A stretch of DNA of 64,000 nt from contig JASANG010003186.1 in NCBI GenBank assembly GCA_030248215.1, positions 1 through 64,000 on the forward strand, given 5' to 3'. This document shows, one piece after another, positions 1 through 11,798 of this stretch (its first letter is position 1; the number at the start of each line of letters is the position of its first letter). The notes beneath the pieces are model-generated. The model did no database searches. It was given only the letters and a program-made list of their open reading frames with translations, and had not been told where the DNA came from. The position numbers and the translations under genes were made by a program. The DNA comes from Enoplolaimus lenunculus. Taxonomy: Eukaryota; Nematoda; Enoplea; Enoplida; Thoracostomopsidae.

Positions 1-426
1 TTAATAAATTGTAAATGATAATAATTGCCACGGTGCCGGCAATATATTGATCAAAATAAACCAAACTGAGTCAACTCATATCTCGGTGTTTTTGTTTTCT
101 ACGAGGCGTAATACTTCACAATTCAGCCGACTTTTATTTCACAAAATAGTTTGTGTCAACAATTTAGACGCTTCAATGTCATTCCGTGTATAGACAATGA
201 AAGTCAGTGTAACCGGATATCCGTTTCCGTTATTTTGATCTCTATATCCGGTTCCGTTTTATTTTTAGTATCCGTTTATACAATGCGTGTTACTGTTTTA
301 CTTGGAATTGATTTATTTTTAAAATCAAAATCGAAACCATACTTATAAAAAGCAACTAAAGTGCAAAATAGTGTACGCGAAGTAAATCGTACATTCGTTA
401 ACAACTAGCGCGTATATGCCATGTGT

Positions 427-773
427 GTAATAGCAAGTATTCCGTTTCCGGTAAAAATCGGTATCCGTTTCCGTTACTAAAGAAATAAACAGAAATTTTG
501 GTATTTTTAGTTCAAATTTGTGTTATTAAGTGAACATCGATATCGCAAGTTTTCGGCTGTGCACATGTTTGCACTTGTTCGAAATGAAATAAAAATTTAC
601 AAAAATTTATTCAAAATCATAACAAATTGATACATCCGCAATTTTTCATTAAAAATTTTTTGAAAGATCAGTGAATATTTGCGCACATTGATTGGGTCTA
701 CGAAAAAAATGAAACATTTTTGAAACTTTTCAATATTCATTGTCTGTTTCCCGTTATTTTTTGTATCCGATTA
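427..773. mobile_element. hAT-like P-family MITE inside left arm
   Basis: Eroded ends resemble the family's TGTAACCGGATATCC and its reverse complement, with the shared interior (a stretch of TCCGTTTCCG and an AT-rich middle). Flanks ATGCCATG and ATGGCATG look like an 8-bp target duplication with one change. The mirrored copy in the right arm lies at about 4351-4700, so insertion preceded palindrome formation. A second, internally deleted copy sits at about 205-290. Confidence 0.65.
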
Positions 774-1194
774 CAGCATGGCATGTGAGTACAAAATTTT
801 ACACAAAACGTTAACGTTTCAAGAGTCGACAACAGGGTTTTAAAATCGAGTGTAGACTGATAAACCTTTTCCGTTTCCGCAATCCACAGTTTATATTGTA
901 TTTCGGAGTCAAATCTCAGATGAAAATAGAAAATCATACAGGATAAGTAACTGAATTACTGTTACAAAGCTATAAAACCATGAATCGTTACTTTTTGCAC
1001 AAGATTGTTGTTATTTACTAATGTTTCCAGAGGGTAAAAAAAATTATTATTGAAGTAAACAAATATGAAAACCCAGAAACTAAAGTCATGAGTCGAAATT
1101 AAAAGTCAATATTCAGTCATTGATGTCTTTCAGTTAAGACTGTCTAATCGAACTTTATTTGCCAAAATATAAGGTCTACAATTTATCCTTCCTT

Positions 1195-1445
1195 GTAAAA
1201 CTTAGGTTGACAACTACAAACAAAATAAATGTCTTATATTCAAAAAATATTGTCTGACATTTAAGACAATTATATCTTGATACAGACTCAAGACATATAT
1301 GTCTTGAATTCAAGACTTTTTTTAAATTTTTCAGAAATTTGTTTAAAAAAATTTCTCACTTAATGTCTTAAATTTAAGACTTTTTTATGAACGATTAAAA
1401 ATATGTCTCAAATATAAGACAAATATTTTTGAAATATACGAGAAA
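1195..1445. repeat. Cluster of AAGAC/GTCTT mini-palindromes (mirrored at about 3655-3900)
   Basis: Short palindromes built on GTCTT and AAGAC recur here, for example AAGACATATATGTCTT, GTCTTGAATTCAAGAC and GTCTTAAATTTAAGAC. Further copies lie at 1740-1820, 1990-2080 and in the other arm. Dense subterminal motifs of this kind are typical of transposase-binding arrays in non-autonomous DNA transposons; that role is inference. Confidence 0.7.
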
Positions 1446-1572
1446 AATACGTCTAAAATAAAACACAGAGATTTGCCATGGGAACCGACTCCAAAATTGG
1501 GTGCGAAAGCTCAACCCAAAACCCTAATTTTACAACCTAAGAAAATTAAGTTGGAAAAGCCTAACCCGAAAT

Positions 1573-2080
1573 ATGTTTGAAATTCGATTATTTATATACG
1601 TTTTTAAGAATATAAACGGAGCAACTTTTTTTACATACATAAAAATTAGAAACTTAAATCTTGAATAAAAATTACTATTTTTTCAAAGAAACAAACACAT
1701 TTGTGTCTTCTAAAAATTGGCAATAGCAATTTTGTGAATATAAGACATTTATGTTTTAACCATTTAAGAAACTGATTTGTGAGCTGATTAGTCTCTGAAA
1801 CAAAAGACATTTATGTCTTGAAAATTATGTTTGAAATTCGATTATTTATATACGTTTTTAAGAATATAAACGGAGCAACTTTTTTTACATACATAAAAAT
1901 TAGAAACTTAAATCTTGAATAAAATTAATATTTCTTGAAAGAAACAAACACATTTGTGTCTTCTAAAAATTGGCAATAGCAATTTTGTGAATATAAGACA
2001 TTTATGTTTTAACCATTTAAGAAACTGATTTGTGAGCTGATTAGTCTCTGAAACAAAAGACATTTATGTCTTGAAAATTA
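1573..2080. repeat. 254-bp tandem duplication in left palindrome arm
   Basis: The segment beginning ATGTTTGAAATTCG at 1573 is repeated from 1827, with only a few differences. The matching stretch of the right arm (about 3280-3535) is present once. The duplication therefore arose in one arm after the palindrome formed and explains the arm-length difference. Confidence 0.9.
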
Positions 2081-2589
2081 AACAAAGTATGAGTCTTGAA
2101 ATTTTAAGACAATTTATTTAATGTGTAGCAAACCAATCTATATCTTAAAGTTTGCACTCAGATATTAAGTATTTGTGAGATATATATATATATATATATA
2201 TTTAAGAATACCAACCAAAATACCTGTCAATTATCAAAAGGTAACCGGGTGCGGTAAACTTTTAAAACTTTATCGGCACCGAAATTGAAACCGGAAAAAT
2301 AGTTTGGAACAATATTTCTGATATCAATTGCATGATTTCGTGACACTTTGCACGTTATATTACACTTTAATTCTAGTTTTGTCATTTTATTATTGTTGTT
2401 CGTGTGAGTAAAATTAGTTCAAAAGTCTTGAAATACAATATTATACAACTCGAGATATATTGATATTGGCGATATTTTCAAATGTGTGTAGCACCTATCA
2501 CCAATTATTAAAAATGTATGCCGGATGACATACATTTATTGTGAATAAATCGCCAGACTCGAACCTATATCGCTTTGTTGGTGTATTTT

Positions 2590-2772
2590 GGCCAATGTAT
2601 AGAACAGCGCCGTTACAGTAGTATATGCATATTCCTAAGCCGAAGTCTATTAGCGTAAGAAAGATTCGGTCATGTTTAAACCTGAGCCTGAACAAAAAAA
2701 TCGTCTAAAACTTAAACCTACTTTATTACAATAAAACAGAAAAACGTTCCGCCGCTGATTTATACATTGGCC
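2590..2772. mobile_element. B-family MITE (TTAGGC type) at palindrome apex
   Basis: It starts GGCCAATGTATAGAACAG and ends TATACATTGGCC, with the family interior (CATATTCCTAAGCC, an A-rich run, AACGTTCCGCC). It forms exactly the loop between the two palindrome arms; its own terminal repeats extend the arms. The flanking bases are inverted (TGTATTTT outside one end, AAAATACA outside the other) rather than directly repeated, so no ordinary target duplication is seen. Confidence 0.85.
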
Positions 2773-5110
2773 AAAATACACCAACAAAGCGATATAGGTT
2801 CGAGTCTGGCGATTTATTCACAATAAATGTATGTCATCCGGCATACATTTTTAATAATTGGTGATAGGTGCTACACACATTTGAAAATATCGCCAATATC
2901 AATATATCTCGTGTTGTATAATATTGTATTTCAAGACTTTTGAACTAATTTTACTCACACGAACAACAATAATAAAATGACAAAACTAGAATTAAAGTGT
3001 AATATAACGTGCAAAGTGTCACGAAATCATGCAATTGATATCAGAAATATTGTTCCAAACTATTTTTCCGGTTTCAATTTCGGTGCCGATAAAGTTTTAA
3101 AAGTTTACCGCACCCGGTTACCTTTTGATAATTGACAGGTATTTTGGTTGGTATTCTTAAATATATATGTATATATATATCTCACAAATACTTAATATCT
3201 GAGTGCAAACTTTAAGATATAGATTGGTTTGCTACACATTAAATAAATTGTCTTAAAATTTCAAGACTCATACTTTGTTTAATTTTCAAGACATAAATGT
3301 CTTTTGTTTCAGAGACTAATCAGCTCACAAATCAGTTTCTTAAATGGTTAAAACATAAATGTCTTATATTCACAAAATTGCTATTGCCAATTTTTAGAAG
3401 ACACAAATGTGTTTGTTTCTTTGAAAAAATAGTAATTTTTATTCAAGATTTAAGTTTCTAATTTTTATGTATGTAAAAAAAGTTGCTCCGTTTATATTCT
3501 TAAAAACGTATATAAATAATCGAATTTCAAACATATTTCGGGTTAAGCTCAGGCTTTTCCAACTTAATTTTCTTAGGTTGTAAAATTAGGGTTTTGGGTT
3601 GAGCTTTCGCACCCAATTTTGGAGTCGGTTCCCATGGCAAATCTCTGTGTTTTATTTTAGACGTATTTTTCTCGTATATTTCAAAAATATTTGTCTTATA
3701 TTTGAGACATATTTTTAATCGTTCATAAAAAAGTCTTAAATTTAAGACATTAAGTGTGAAATTTTTTTAAACAAATTTCTGAAAAATTTAAAAAAAGTCT
3801 TGAATTCAAGACATATATGTCTGGAGTCTGTATCAAGATATAATTGTCTTAAATGTCAGACAATATTTTTTGAATATAAGACAATTTATTTTGTTTGTAG
3901 TTGTCAAACTGAGTTTTACAAGGAAATAAGTTGTAGACCTTATATTTTGGCAAATAAAGTTCAATTAGACAGTCTTAACTGAAAGACATACATTGACTGA
4001 ATATTTAAACTTAATTTTGACTCTACTGAGCTTAGACGAGACTCTGCGTTTAAGATATTGTTTACTTCAGTAAGAAATTTTTTTTGACCCTCTGAAAACA
4101 TTAATAAATAACAACAATCTTGTGCAAAAAGTAAGCGATTCATGGTTTATAACTTTGTAACAATAATTGAGTTCCTATCCTGTATGAATATTTTCTATTT
4201 CATCTGAGATTTGATTCCGAAATACAATATAAACTGTGGATTCCGGAAACGGAAAGGGTTTATCATCAACACTCGATTATAAAACCCTGTTGCTCGACTC
4301 TTGAAAGGGACGTTAACGTTTTGTGTAAAATTTTGTACTCACATGCCATGCTGTAAACGGATAGTAAAAATAACGGAAACGGACAACGAATATTGAAGTT
4401 TAAAAGTTTCAAAAATGTTTCATTTTTGTCAACACAATCGATGTGCGCAAATATTCACTGGTCTTTCGAAAATTTTAATGAAAAAATAGCGGATGCATCG
4501 AATTTGTTATGATTTTGGATAAATTTCGTAATTTTTATTTCATTTCGAACAATTGCAACATGTGCACATAGCGAAAGACTTGCGAGATCGATGTTTGATT
4601 AATAACCAAATTTGAACGAAAAATACCAAAATTTCTGTTATTTCTTTATAACGGAAACGGATACCGATTTTTACCGGAAACGGATATCCCGTTACACACT
4701 GGCATATACGTGTAATTGTTACAATGTACGTTTTAATTCGCGTACACTCTTTGCACTTTAGTTGCTTATAGTATGGTCACAATTTTGGTTTAAAAAATGA
4801 ATCAATTCCACAAAACAGTAACACGCATTGTATAAACGGATACTAAAAATAAAACGGAACCGGATATAGAGATCAAAATAACGGAAACGGATATCCGGTT
4901 ACACTCTGGCTGGTTATACACGCAATGACATTTTAGCGTCTAAATTGACGACACGAACTCTTTTGTGAAATAAAAGTCGGCTAAAATGTGAAGTTTGACA
5001 CCTTTCGTAAAAACAAAAACACCGAGATATGAGTTGACTCAGTTTGGTTTTGTGTGATCAAATATTTGTTGCCGGCACCGTGGCAATTTGTTATCATTTC
5101 AATTTATTAA

Positions 5111-5432
5111 ATTGATTTCTTTGTTGTTTTCCACGATTAAAACCAAACGGAAAGGCAAAAATGACACAACTCAGATATTGCGAACAGTGGTCGGATTGAG
5201 AAACTTTGATGCGCGGGGGGTGACGGCGCTCTGAGTGCACTGAAAAGCACACGAGCGAAGCGAACGAGACGCCAAACGCAATTTTTATAGAAATCCTGAT
5301 TTCGATGTGTCGGGTTTTGATTCATGTTAAAGAGGATACGTCTGGGTAGGGCTATTTTAAATCTATCAGTGGAGATAAGTCATGAATGAAAGATCGACAA
5401 GGATAACTAAGATACAAAGGTATAGGATGACG
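5111..5432. other. Non-coding; fragment of a dispersed repeat
   Basis: No gene is seen. A stretch at about 5235-5330 with GCGAACGAGACGCCAAACGC and TTTTGATTCATG recurs in altered form near 14730-14790, 17785-17810 and 47935-48015, so it is a dispersed repeat of unknown type. The short open frames here are uninformative. Confidence 0.5.
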
Positions 5433-5575
5433 GGCCCATGTATACAACAGGGCCGAAACAGTAGTATAAGTATATTCCTAAGCCTAAGCCTAAACAAAAA
5501 AATTGGTCTAAAGCTTTTACTGACTCTATTATAGCCCGTCAAGAAAACGATCTGGCCCTGTTCTATACATGGACC
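5433..5575. mobile_element. B-family MITE, subfamily with GGCCCATGTATA ends
   Basis: It opens GGGCCCATGTATACAACAGG and closes CCCTGTTCTATACATGGACC. The interior has CCTAAGCCTAAGCCTAA (TTAGGC on the other strand) followed by the family's GGTCTAAAGCTT stretch. Confidence 0.85.
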
Positions 5576-6427
5576 GGATGACGCAATACTCGTACTGCGC
5601 CGTTCGTCGCCGGACAGTAACGCAACCCATTCATATATGAAATGATTTGCGCTACCGTTCGAGTAAAACAAATCGAATAAGAAAAAACAAAAGAAGCAAA
5701 AAAAGATAAAATAATTAGAGTGTTTAAGCGTGAGAAATTAAGAAAAAAAGACAATAAAACAAAACCGAAAAGAACCCGAAGATTGAGAGAAAATACTCGA
5801 AGACGAATTAAATAAATATCATTGCATTTGTTGAGAAATTCTTTTATAAATATAATAAAATGAAAATTTTAAGCAAAAAACAATTAATTTTGAACAGGTT
5901 ATTCGATAACTTGATTACTCAAACACAGAAAACAAATCTATATGTAAAAGCTGGAACGCCACACATACGTATTTTGGGCTAATTTCCAGCATTACTTTTC
6001 TTACACTGAATTCTTAAAACATAAAAGTGATTGTTTATATGGAACGAAAATCTGCGTGAAAATGTTTGTGTACTCGATAACTTTTGCGCATTGAGCAAAA
6101 CCGGCTGCCTAGTTATATTGTTAGTTCTGGTTATTTCTGAGTTAATAACAGTTTCATTGATAATTTGTGCGGGTAACTATATATTCTACAGCGAAATCAA
6201 GTTACACATTGACAATTTGAGATAAAAGTTTACGCAGTATATGGCTAAAATTTATGCAAATTGCCTGAAATTATAGATTTAACATTAATATTAATTTGAT
6301 TCACGAATATTTATGACAAAATTACACTGCTTCATTCATAGCCTAATTGTTTCTGTTACTTGATGCTCTACAAGTTTCCTACTATCAGGGATGTCAGTCA
6401 TATTGTCAGGATTTCAATTCGGGAAAC
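5576..6427. other. Non-coding AT-rich spacer
   Basis: No convincing gene. Near 5948-5985 is GGAACGCCACACATACGTAT followed by TTTTGGGC, a short repeat also seen near 21058, 43598 and, inverted, 54560-54600. Confidence 0.5.
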
Positions 6428-6605
6428 GGCCCATATAAAACAGGACCGGAACAGTAGTATAAACATATTCCTAAGCCTTAGCGTAAAGATGAGCCTATTC
6501 CTAAGCCTAAATCTAAGCCTAAGTGAAATATTAAGTCTAAAGCTTAAACTGACTTTATTCCAGCCCCTATGGAAAACGATTTGGCCGTATTCTTTTTATG
6601 GGCCC
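6428..6605. mobile_element. B-family MITE
   Basis: Ends are GGCCCATATAAAACAGGACC and a matching inverted end finishing ATGGGCCC. The interior holds several CCTAAGC units on the + strand (TTAGGC in reverse). Confidence 0.85.
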
Positions 6606-6771
6606 GGAAAGCTATCACGTGTGAAAGGTTTTTGCTAACGAATGAGCAAAATTATTTGTTCGGTAAAGTAGAAGGTTAAGTCTAAATCTTGGCAGCTTGA
6701 AGTAGGTGCAATATTTAAACTTTTGCGTTTACAAGCTGCAATTGCAAAATTTTTTTCATATAAATTAAGAA

Positions 6772-7036
6772 TTAATCGTTTCTCACATGAATATTTTCAA
6801 TTTCATATGAGATGTAATTTCAAGGTAAGATTCGAATCCCAGTCTCTCAGGTGGGAGGCGTTTACGGTGACCACTCAGCTATAGGAGCTTGACGCTCGAG
6901 CCCGAGTAGGTTATCACGTCTTGTAGACATTTTGCACTGCGCATATATATGTTAGAATTGTTAAACACTGCTCGCAGTGTCTGTGTTGTTGGATATTACT
7001 TGTATTTAGTTGCTCAAAGTATACTCTATGAGTTAA
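6772..7036 (-). mobile_element. T-family element: TTAA-ended MITE with tRNA-like head
   Basis: The left end reads TTAATCGTTTCTCACATGAA, close to the family end TTAACCCTTTCTCACATG. On the minus strand (about 6893-6829) lies a tRNA-like block with an A box (TAGCTGAGTGG) and a B box (GGATTCGAATC). The right end is eroded but retains a TTAA near 7033. Two more copies occur at 53036-53147 and 55798-56064. The TTAA target suggests the piggyBac superfamily; the polymerase III head suggests a SINE. Confidence 0.75.
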
Positions 7037-7928
7037 AGGGTTGTATTTTTTCGTGATATATTAATTGCAAATCACAATCCATAGTCCACTTACGTGTGTA
7101 ACGAGTGCGACACCATTGATCCATAATAATTTCCCGTCAACCTGGGTCGCGGTTACACAGCGTATCTTTTGGGCCAATAATGGTTTATTTTTGAATAATT
7201 TTTTGCACATTTGCGCTTGTCATGATCTTGTTTGATCATTCCGTAGCAAAATTTAAAATTTCGTTCGATTTCTGACGTATTTTAGGCTCCCCAATAAATT
7301 TCATTTTGTATATCACATGATACTTGATTACATATATGTAAATAAGTAAATATAACATATAATTTTATATAAATATATATAAACATGTGTATTAATATAT
7401 ATGTATAAATATATATAAATATGTATAAATATTTATATATATAAATATATATTTATATATATAAATATATGTATAAATAAATATATATAAATATATGTAT
7501 AAATATAAATGTATATATATATTTAATATATCTATATATCTAAGAGTCGGGTTTTGAACAAAACCAATTTTGCCTGATGTTGTTCTCTGGCCAGGCGCGA
7601 AATAGTTTTGTTGCCGTCGGCTGTGATCTCCTGTATGTAATTTGATATATAAATATTAAACAATGAAACATTGCCAGCTAAAATTTCAATTGTTTAAAAT
7701 TATTTGATTTTAACTGTGTCAGAAGTACTTTTTGAATAATATTATGCAAACTTAATACTGGTGTTAAGTTTGCGTGATTTTCGTAGACCAATAAAGTATT
7801 TATTGCTTTACACGTTTTGACAGTCAATTTTTTTCAACTTACAATTATAGTTTGCACACCTTACAAGTAAATAGATTACATATTTTTTTGGCATAATATT
7901 TTGCGTTATATTTGTTTTAACTGCAACC
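7037..7928. other. Non-coding, with AT-rich microsatellite 7310-7545
   Basis: From about 7310 to 7545 the sequence is an impure TATAAATATA tract. I see no gene or recognised element in the rest. Confidence 0.6.
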
Positions 7929-8227
7929 AGAGGTGGATCGAAAATATCTGACGGGAGTCGGGTTGGCAAATGCTATGAAACGTCGAAAAATTGTAACGTA
8001 TGAACATTATCATTTTATCATCAGAAAATTTTCCGAGAGAAAAAAATTGTATGATATGGACCTTTTGCTTACCATTTTATCACAAAAAATCTGAACAAAA
8101 AATAGTATTTTTTACAAAAAATTTTCTGAGGGGAAAAATTGTAAGTTACGGACCTTGTCATTTTTTCACAAAAAATTCTAACGGGGGCCTTACCCCACAC
8201 CCTTTTCAATGCCTCTGGATTTGTTAG
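7929..8227. mobile_element. F-family element (GGCGGATCCA ends)
   Basis: It runs from CAGAGGTGGATCGAAAATAT to CCTCTGGATTTG. The interior repeats a signature of poly-A/T, TTTTCTGAGGGGAAAAATTG and CCTTATCATTTTATCAC. Other copies: about 15128-15243, 17884-18195, 23085-23165, 34990-35245 and 42911-43065. The ends resemble hAT-type MITEs; no clear target duplication is seen here. Confidence 0.65.
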
Positions 8228-8288
8228 TGTCTGTTACCATTCTATAAATGGGTACAAGGGACCTGTTATAACAGGGGCACAGCTCCCA

Positions 8289-8407
8289 CACTGTAAATTC
8301 CAGTGAGTTGATTTTAACTCAAAATGAGTTGAATCACTCAGTCTGAGTTAGAACTATCAAAACTCACAATTCTGAGTTGATTAATTAACTCATTGGAATT
8401 TACAATG
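8289..8407. mobile_element. A-family MITE, short form
   Basis: It starts CACTGTAAATTCCAGTGAG, ends TTGGAATTTACAATG and carries five or more GAGTTGA/TCAACTC words. At about 119 bp it is half the usual 250 bp and looks internally deleted. Confidence 0.85.
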
Positions 8408-8524
8408 CATGGTTATCGTTCTGAGGCAATCGAAAAAAGTTAAATTTCTACTTATAATTGATTGTTTATCTGAAGCTTACAATGTTGTTTTCTGATTGAC
8501 AGGAAAAGTTGAAAAATTTAACCA

Positions 8525-8662
8525 ATAATGTAAACAATACGATTGTCACAGTAGTTATATTCTTAAACCTAAGCCTAAGCAAAACAATTAGTCTAAAGCT
8601 TCAGATTACTCTATTGTCGTCGCACAGAAAAACGTTCCGCCGGCTGAGTTTTACATTGGCCA
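8525..8662. mobile_element. B-family MITE, short form
   Basis: It carries CTTAAACCTAAGCCTAAGC, then AAAGCTT, then AACGTTCCGCC and the end TTTTACATTGGCC. The left end is eroded. Confidence 0.75.
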
Positions 8663-10316
8663 AAAATTTGCACTCTTGGCACCAATTTATAATCCTGCAA
8701 TTTTGAAACGTACTTTGATTTACAGGGTACGGACTTTCTGGCCAGATGCATTTCAACTTGACAATCGAATTTAAAATTAAATATTTTTGAACTTTTTATA
8801 TTTGAACACACAAATTTAACTGAATTGAAACGGAAAATATTGGTATAAAATAAACTTTGAAATATGATCAACTGAAATAACGCAAAATTCACTCGAAACA
8901 GTTTGTCGATTGAAGCATTTTTACAATTTCAGTTAACTTTTGCGTTGAAAATTTCAATTCGTATATTTTGATTTAGACGGAATTCGAAAAAGTTCACAAT
9001 TACAACTGTTTTGTATTTATTTGAAATGTTTAGATTCATTTCAATTTTAGTATCTGATCGTACTCTCAGTGGCGGATCCAGAATTCTTAACAAGAAACAG
9101 CTTTATATCCGTTTCCGTTACCGTTATAGTAATAACGGAAATTCTGTTATTTTTACGTTCAAAATTAGTTATAAATCGCGTATATATCTCGCGATCATTC
9201 GTTACAGATATGCTGCAATTGTTTGAAACGAAATAAAAATTATGAGTTTATGCCAAAATTTTAAAAATTTCGATCCATCCACGATTTTTTATTTCGAATT
9301 TTTGAAAAAACCCGCTGAATATAGATATATGCAGGTATCAATTGTGTTGTCAGAAAAATAAAATATTTTTGAAACTTTTATACTTTCCATTTTCGTTTCC
9401 GTTGTTATTCAAACCAGGGTTCTTGTACACGTCTTCCTAAGCCTATGCCTACCGAATTTTTCTCCTATCCGGTTCTGGTAATAAATCCGCTATTTTTTTC
9501 ATAGGAGTTTTCCCGTTTTTCAATATTGAAAATGTTTCTCGTTCAAAAGTTTCAGAAAAATTGGCGTATTATTTTAACTTATTTCTCTTAAATTATCTAA
9601 GCGTGTATTGCCAAAATTTTCAATTTGCGTCAATCATACGTTTTCTAGCTATTACATTTGTTTCAGGATTTTGGCATTCCAAATGGCGTCTTCACACCAT
9701 AAAAAGCGGTATAAAATATCTTTAAAATAAATTTTCCGATAAGAGTTTTTTGGTAATTCTGGCTGCTCCCTGCTGATGTGGCAAAGGTTAAACGTACATA
9801 ATTATATTCTTACACAATTTTTTAAGGATTTGAAGTCTCAAGCCTCCTGATTTTTTATATTTCAACTTAATCAAAATTATACCACTTACTTAAAATCTGT
9901 ATTTGAGTGAAATTTGACTTAAGTCATGTTTCTGTAACCCAACCTGTGATTTTACTGTATAATGGTTAGTAATATTTTATCCCATTATCGTAATATTTCG
10001 CCATTTTTCGGTATCAAAAAATTGGTCAAAGTTTGATTTGTCAAAGTTAATAACAAAACCAGCATATTTTATGATTGCGTTCGAGAGATCAAACGCTTTT
10101 AGCAATTTGATACGACACAAACTGCACAAAATATTGCATTTTACAATGCGATTTGTGCAAACACACCAGGACCACCGATATGTGACTATTGAATTATATT
10201 TCAAACTGTTAGTTTGTTTATTGTTGTTGCTGTTGTTGTTATATTTGTACAATGATACAATGGGTGTTAGGATTATCTTTCTATTTTAGATGATATTTTG
10301 ACAAATTGCTTTTCAT
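8663..10316. other. Non-coding, with eroded P-family MITE 9100-9422
   Basis: At 9100-9422 the sequence resembles P elements (ATATCCGTTTCCGTTACCG, then a shared AT-rich middle and a right part with TTTCCGTTGTTATTC). A bare GTGGCGGATCCAG (an F-type end) lies at 9070, and a short CCTAAGCCTATGCC run near 9440. No gene is supported. Confidence 0.5.
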
Positions 10317-10497
10317 TCGGGTCCGTAGTCAAACAGTCGAGGGGGCAGGGACACTCAGCCCCCCCATGGAAAAATTTTGGCCACCTCCCCCAAGAAACTT
10401 TTCAACCTTGCTTGTAAGTCAACGAAAACCCTTGTATACCCCTCCTGAAAATTTTTTAGCCATCCCTAGCAAGGTGAGCTGGCTACGCGCCTGCTTT
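10317..10497. mobile_element. K-family element (GTAGCCAGCTC ends)
   Basis: It runs from GGGTCCGTAGTC to GAGCTGGCTACGCGCC, with CTTGTAAGTCAACGAAAACC inside. Copies in either orientation lie at 21243-21408, 22515-22675 and 31768-31925. Confidence 0.65.
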
Positions 10498-10699
10498 CAT
10501 TGCACGTTTTTATTTCTCTGTCACAGAGATCGCAATAGTCTTTAGTTTGCAATTTTGCAGTCTAAATCATTAAGCACATTTAACATTACAATATCAATCG
10601 TACCATAGATTGTTGCGTTATTGCAAATACACATGCCGTTGAATGCAACACAGACTGCAAACAGCACTGTGGATTTACAGATTTTTGATTTGGAAGACC
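10498..10699. other. Non-coding spacer
   Basis: No gene or recognised repeat seen. Confidence 0.4.
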
Positions 10700-11110
10700 G
10701 CGCCGTATATACTGTAGTGGCTTTCTCCTGTTATTCGGTTACGGACTGATATTTATTTTTAACCCATCCTCCGCGGTCCTTCGTTAATATATATTTATGT
10801 ATGTATATATACGGTATTGCAACTATCCGTAGATTTAAACGTTTATTTGTCTTGTATCAAAAGTTTGAGCGATAATGCTAGGTTATGCTTAGAAATGTAC
10901 TTTCATAACTTAAGTATGCTTTGAAGTTTCGAACTCAACTTTATTTTGTCCTACAGTAACTTAAGCGCTACAATTCAGAAAAATTGACATTTCTGGACTC
11001 TGATTAGGGTTTAGGGACTCTATCCTCTTACAGACTTATTAGGAATATGGAATCTTATTGATTGAGACTCAAAATGGAGACCCTCTTATTACTCCCATCT
11101 TATTCCAGTC
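10700..11110. mobile_element. J-family element, eroded
   Basis: It contains CTGTTATTCGGTTACGGACTG, a CGGTATTGCAACTATCCG stretch and a region of GGACTC words with TCTTATTACTCCC. The same order is seen, inverted, in the better copy at 40526-40950; fragments occur near 36590-36630, 37040-37235 and 61500. Confidence 0.55.
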
Positions 11111-11598
11111 CCTCCAGTAATGAGGAAAAATGTTCGCAAGCGAGAACCAAGATGCAATTTTAGCACCTAATCGTATAACTAATGCATCAATTTTGAGTTG
11201 TATCTGTTGGGGGGCAGGGTTTGGATCGTCCTGTCTAGAATCAAAATAGGCTGCAAACATTGCTTCGCCATGAGACGGGTAGAAAGGTTTTTAAATTTAA
11301 GCAACGTTACATCTGAGACATAAAGAGTTGTATGCCTTTATTTTGATACATTTCAAAAACATTATCACAGAAAATAGTATTTCTGATTCTATTCAATACG
11401 ACAAAACTGAAACGTTTTTCTGCTGAAATTTTAGACAATTTTTCTAAAAAATTTTATTTCTACTTTACTGACTCTTAGATCATATTTTTGACTTTCTGTT
11501 CATATGATAAATATTATTTTTCAATTGCACCGTCCGAATCCTATCTCTTACCTGTAAGAAATATTTTCTTAAATATCGGACATATTATTTTGCGTGTA

Positions 11599-11798
11599 CA
11601 CTGCAAGAAATGGTGTGTCAAATTACCTCTCTCGGAAATAGTCTTTTCCTGACTACACAAACTGAGTCAAAATTCGACTTCGCCAGAGTCAAATTGAGTC
11701 GAACTTGACTCTGGCGGAGTCAAATTTTGACTCAGCTTGTGTAGTCAGGAAAAGCCTATTTCGGAGAGAGTCAATTTGACTCACCATTTTTTGCAGTG
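11599..11798. mobile_element. H-family hairpin MITE
   Basis: TA on both sides flanks CACTGCAAGAAATGGTG and its inverted partner ending TTTTTGCAGTG. The two halves pair almost throughout its 200 bp, with GCCAGAGTC and GACTCTGGC near the centre. A second copy is at 49963-50169. The TA duplication suggests Tc1/mariner-type mobilisation. Confidence 0.88.

Larger units (their letters stand above)
1..5110. repeat. 5.1-kb imperfect palindrome (giant inverted repeat)
   Basis: The left arm (1-2589) reads as the reverse complement of the right arm (2773-5110), with a 183-bp loop at 2590-2772. The first bases, TTAATAAATTG, pair with the bases ending at 5110. The inner arms (about 2100-2589 against 2773-3200) look almost identical, while the outer few hundred bases show frequent substitutions and small indels. 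The left arm is about 250 bp longer, which a 254-bp tandem duplication at 1573-2080 accounts for. I see no coding sequence. The arms contain older hAT-like P elements and many small AAGAC/GTCTT palindromes. It may be a foldback-type transposon or an inverted duplication; the window starts at its edge, so the outer end is not proven. Confidence 0.93.

Noticed and set aside
1195-3900. CRISPR-like or satellite array from regularly recurring AAGAC/GTCTT palindromes
   Set aside because: Spacing is irregular, cores differ and the pattern is mirrored by the large palindrome; this is eukaryotic DNA.
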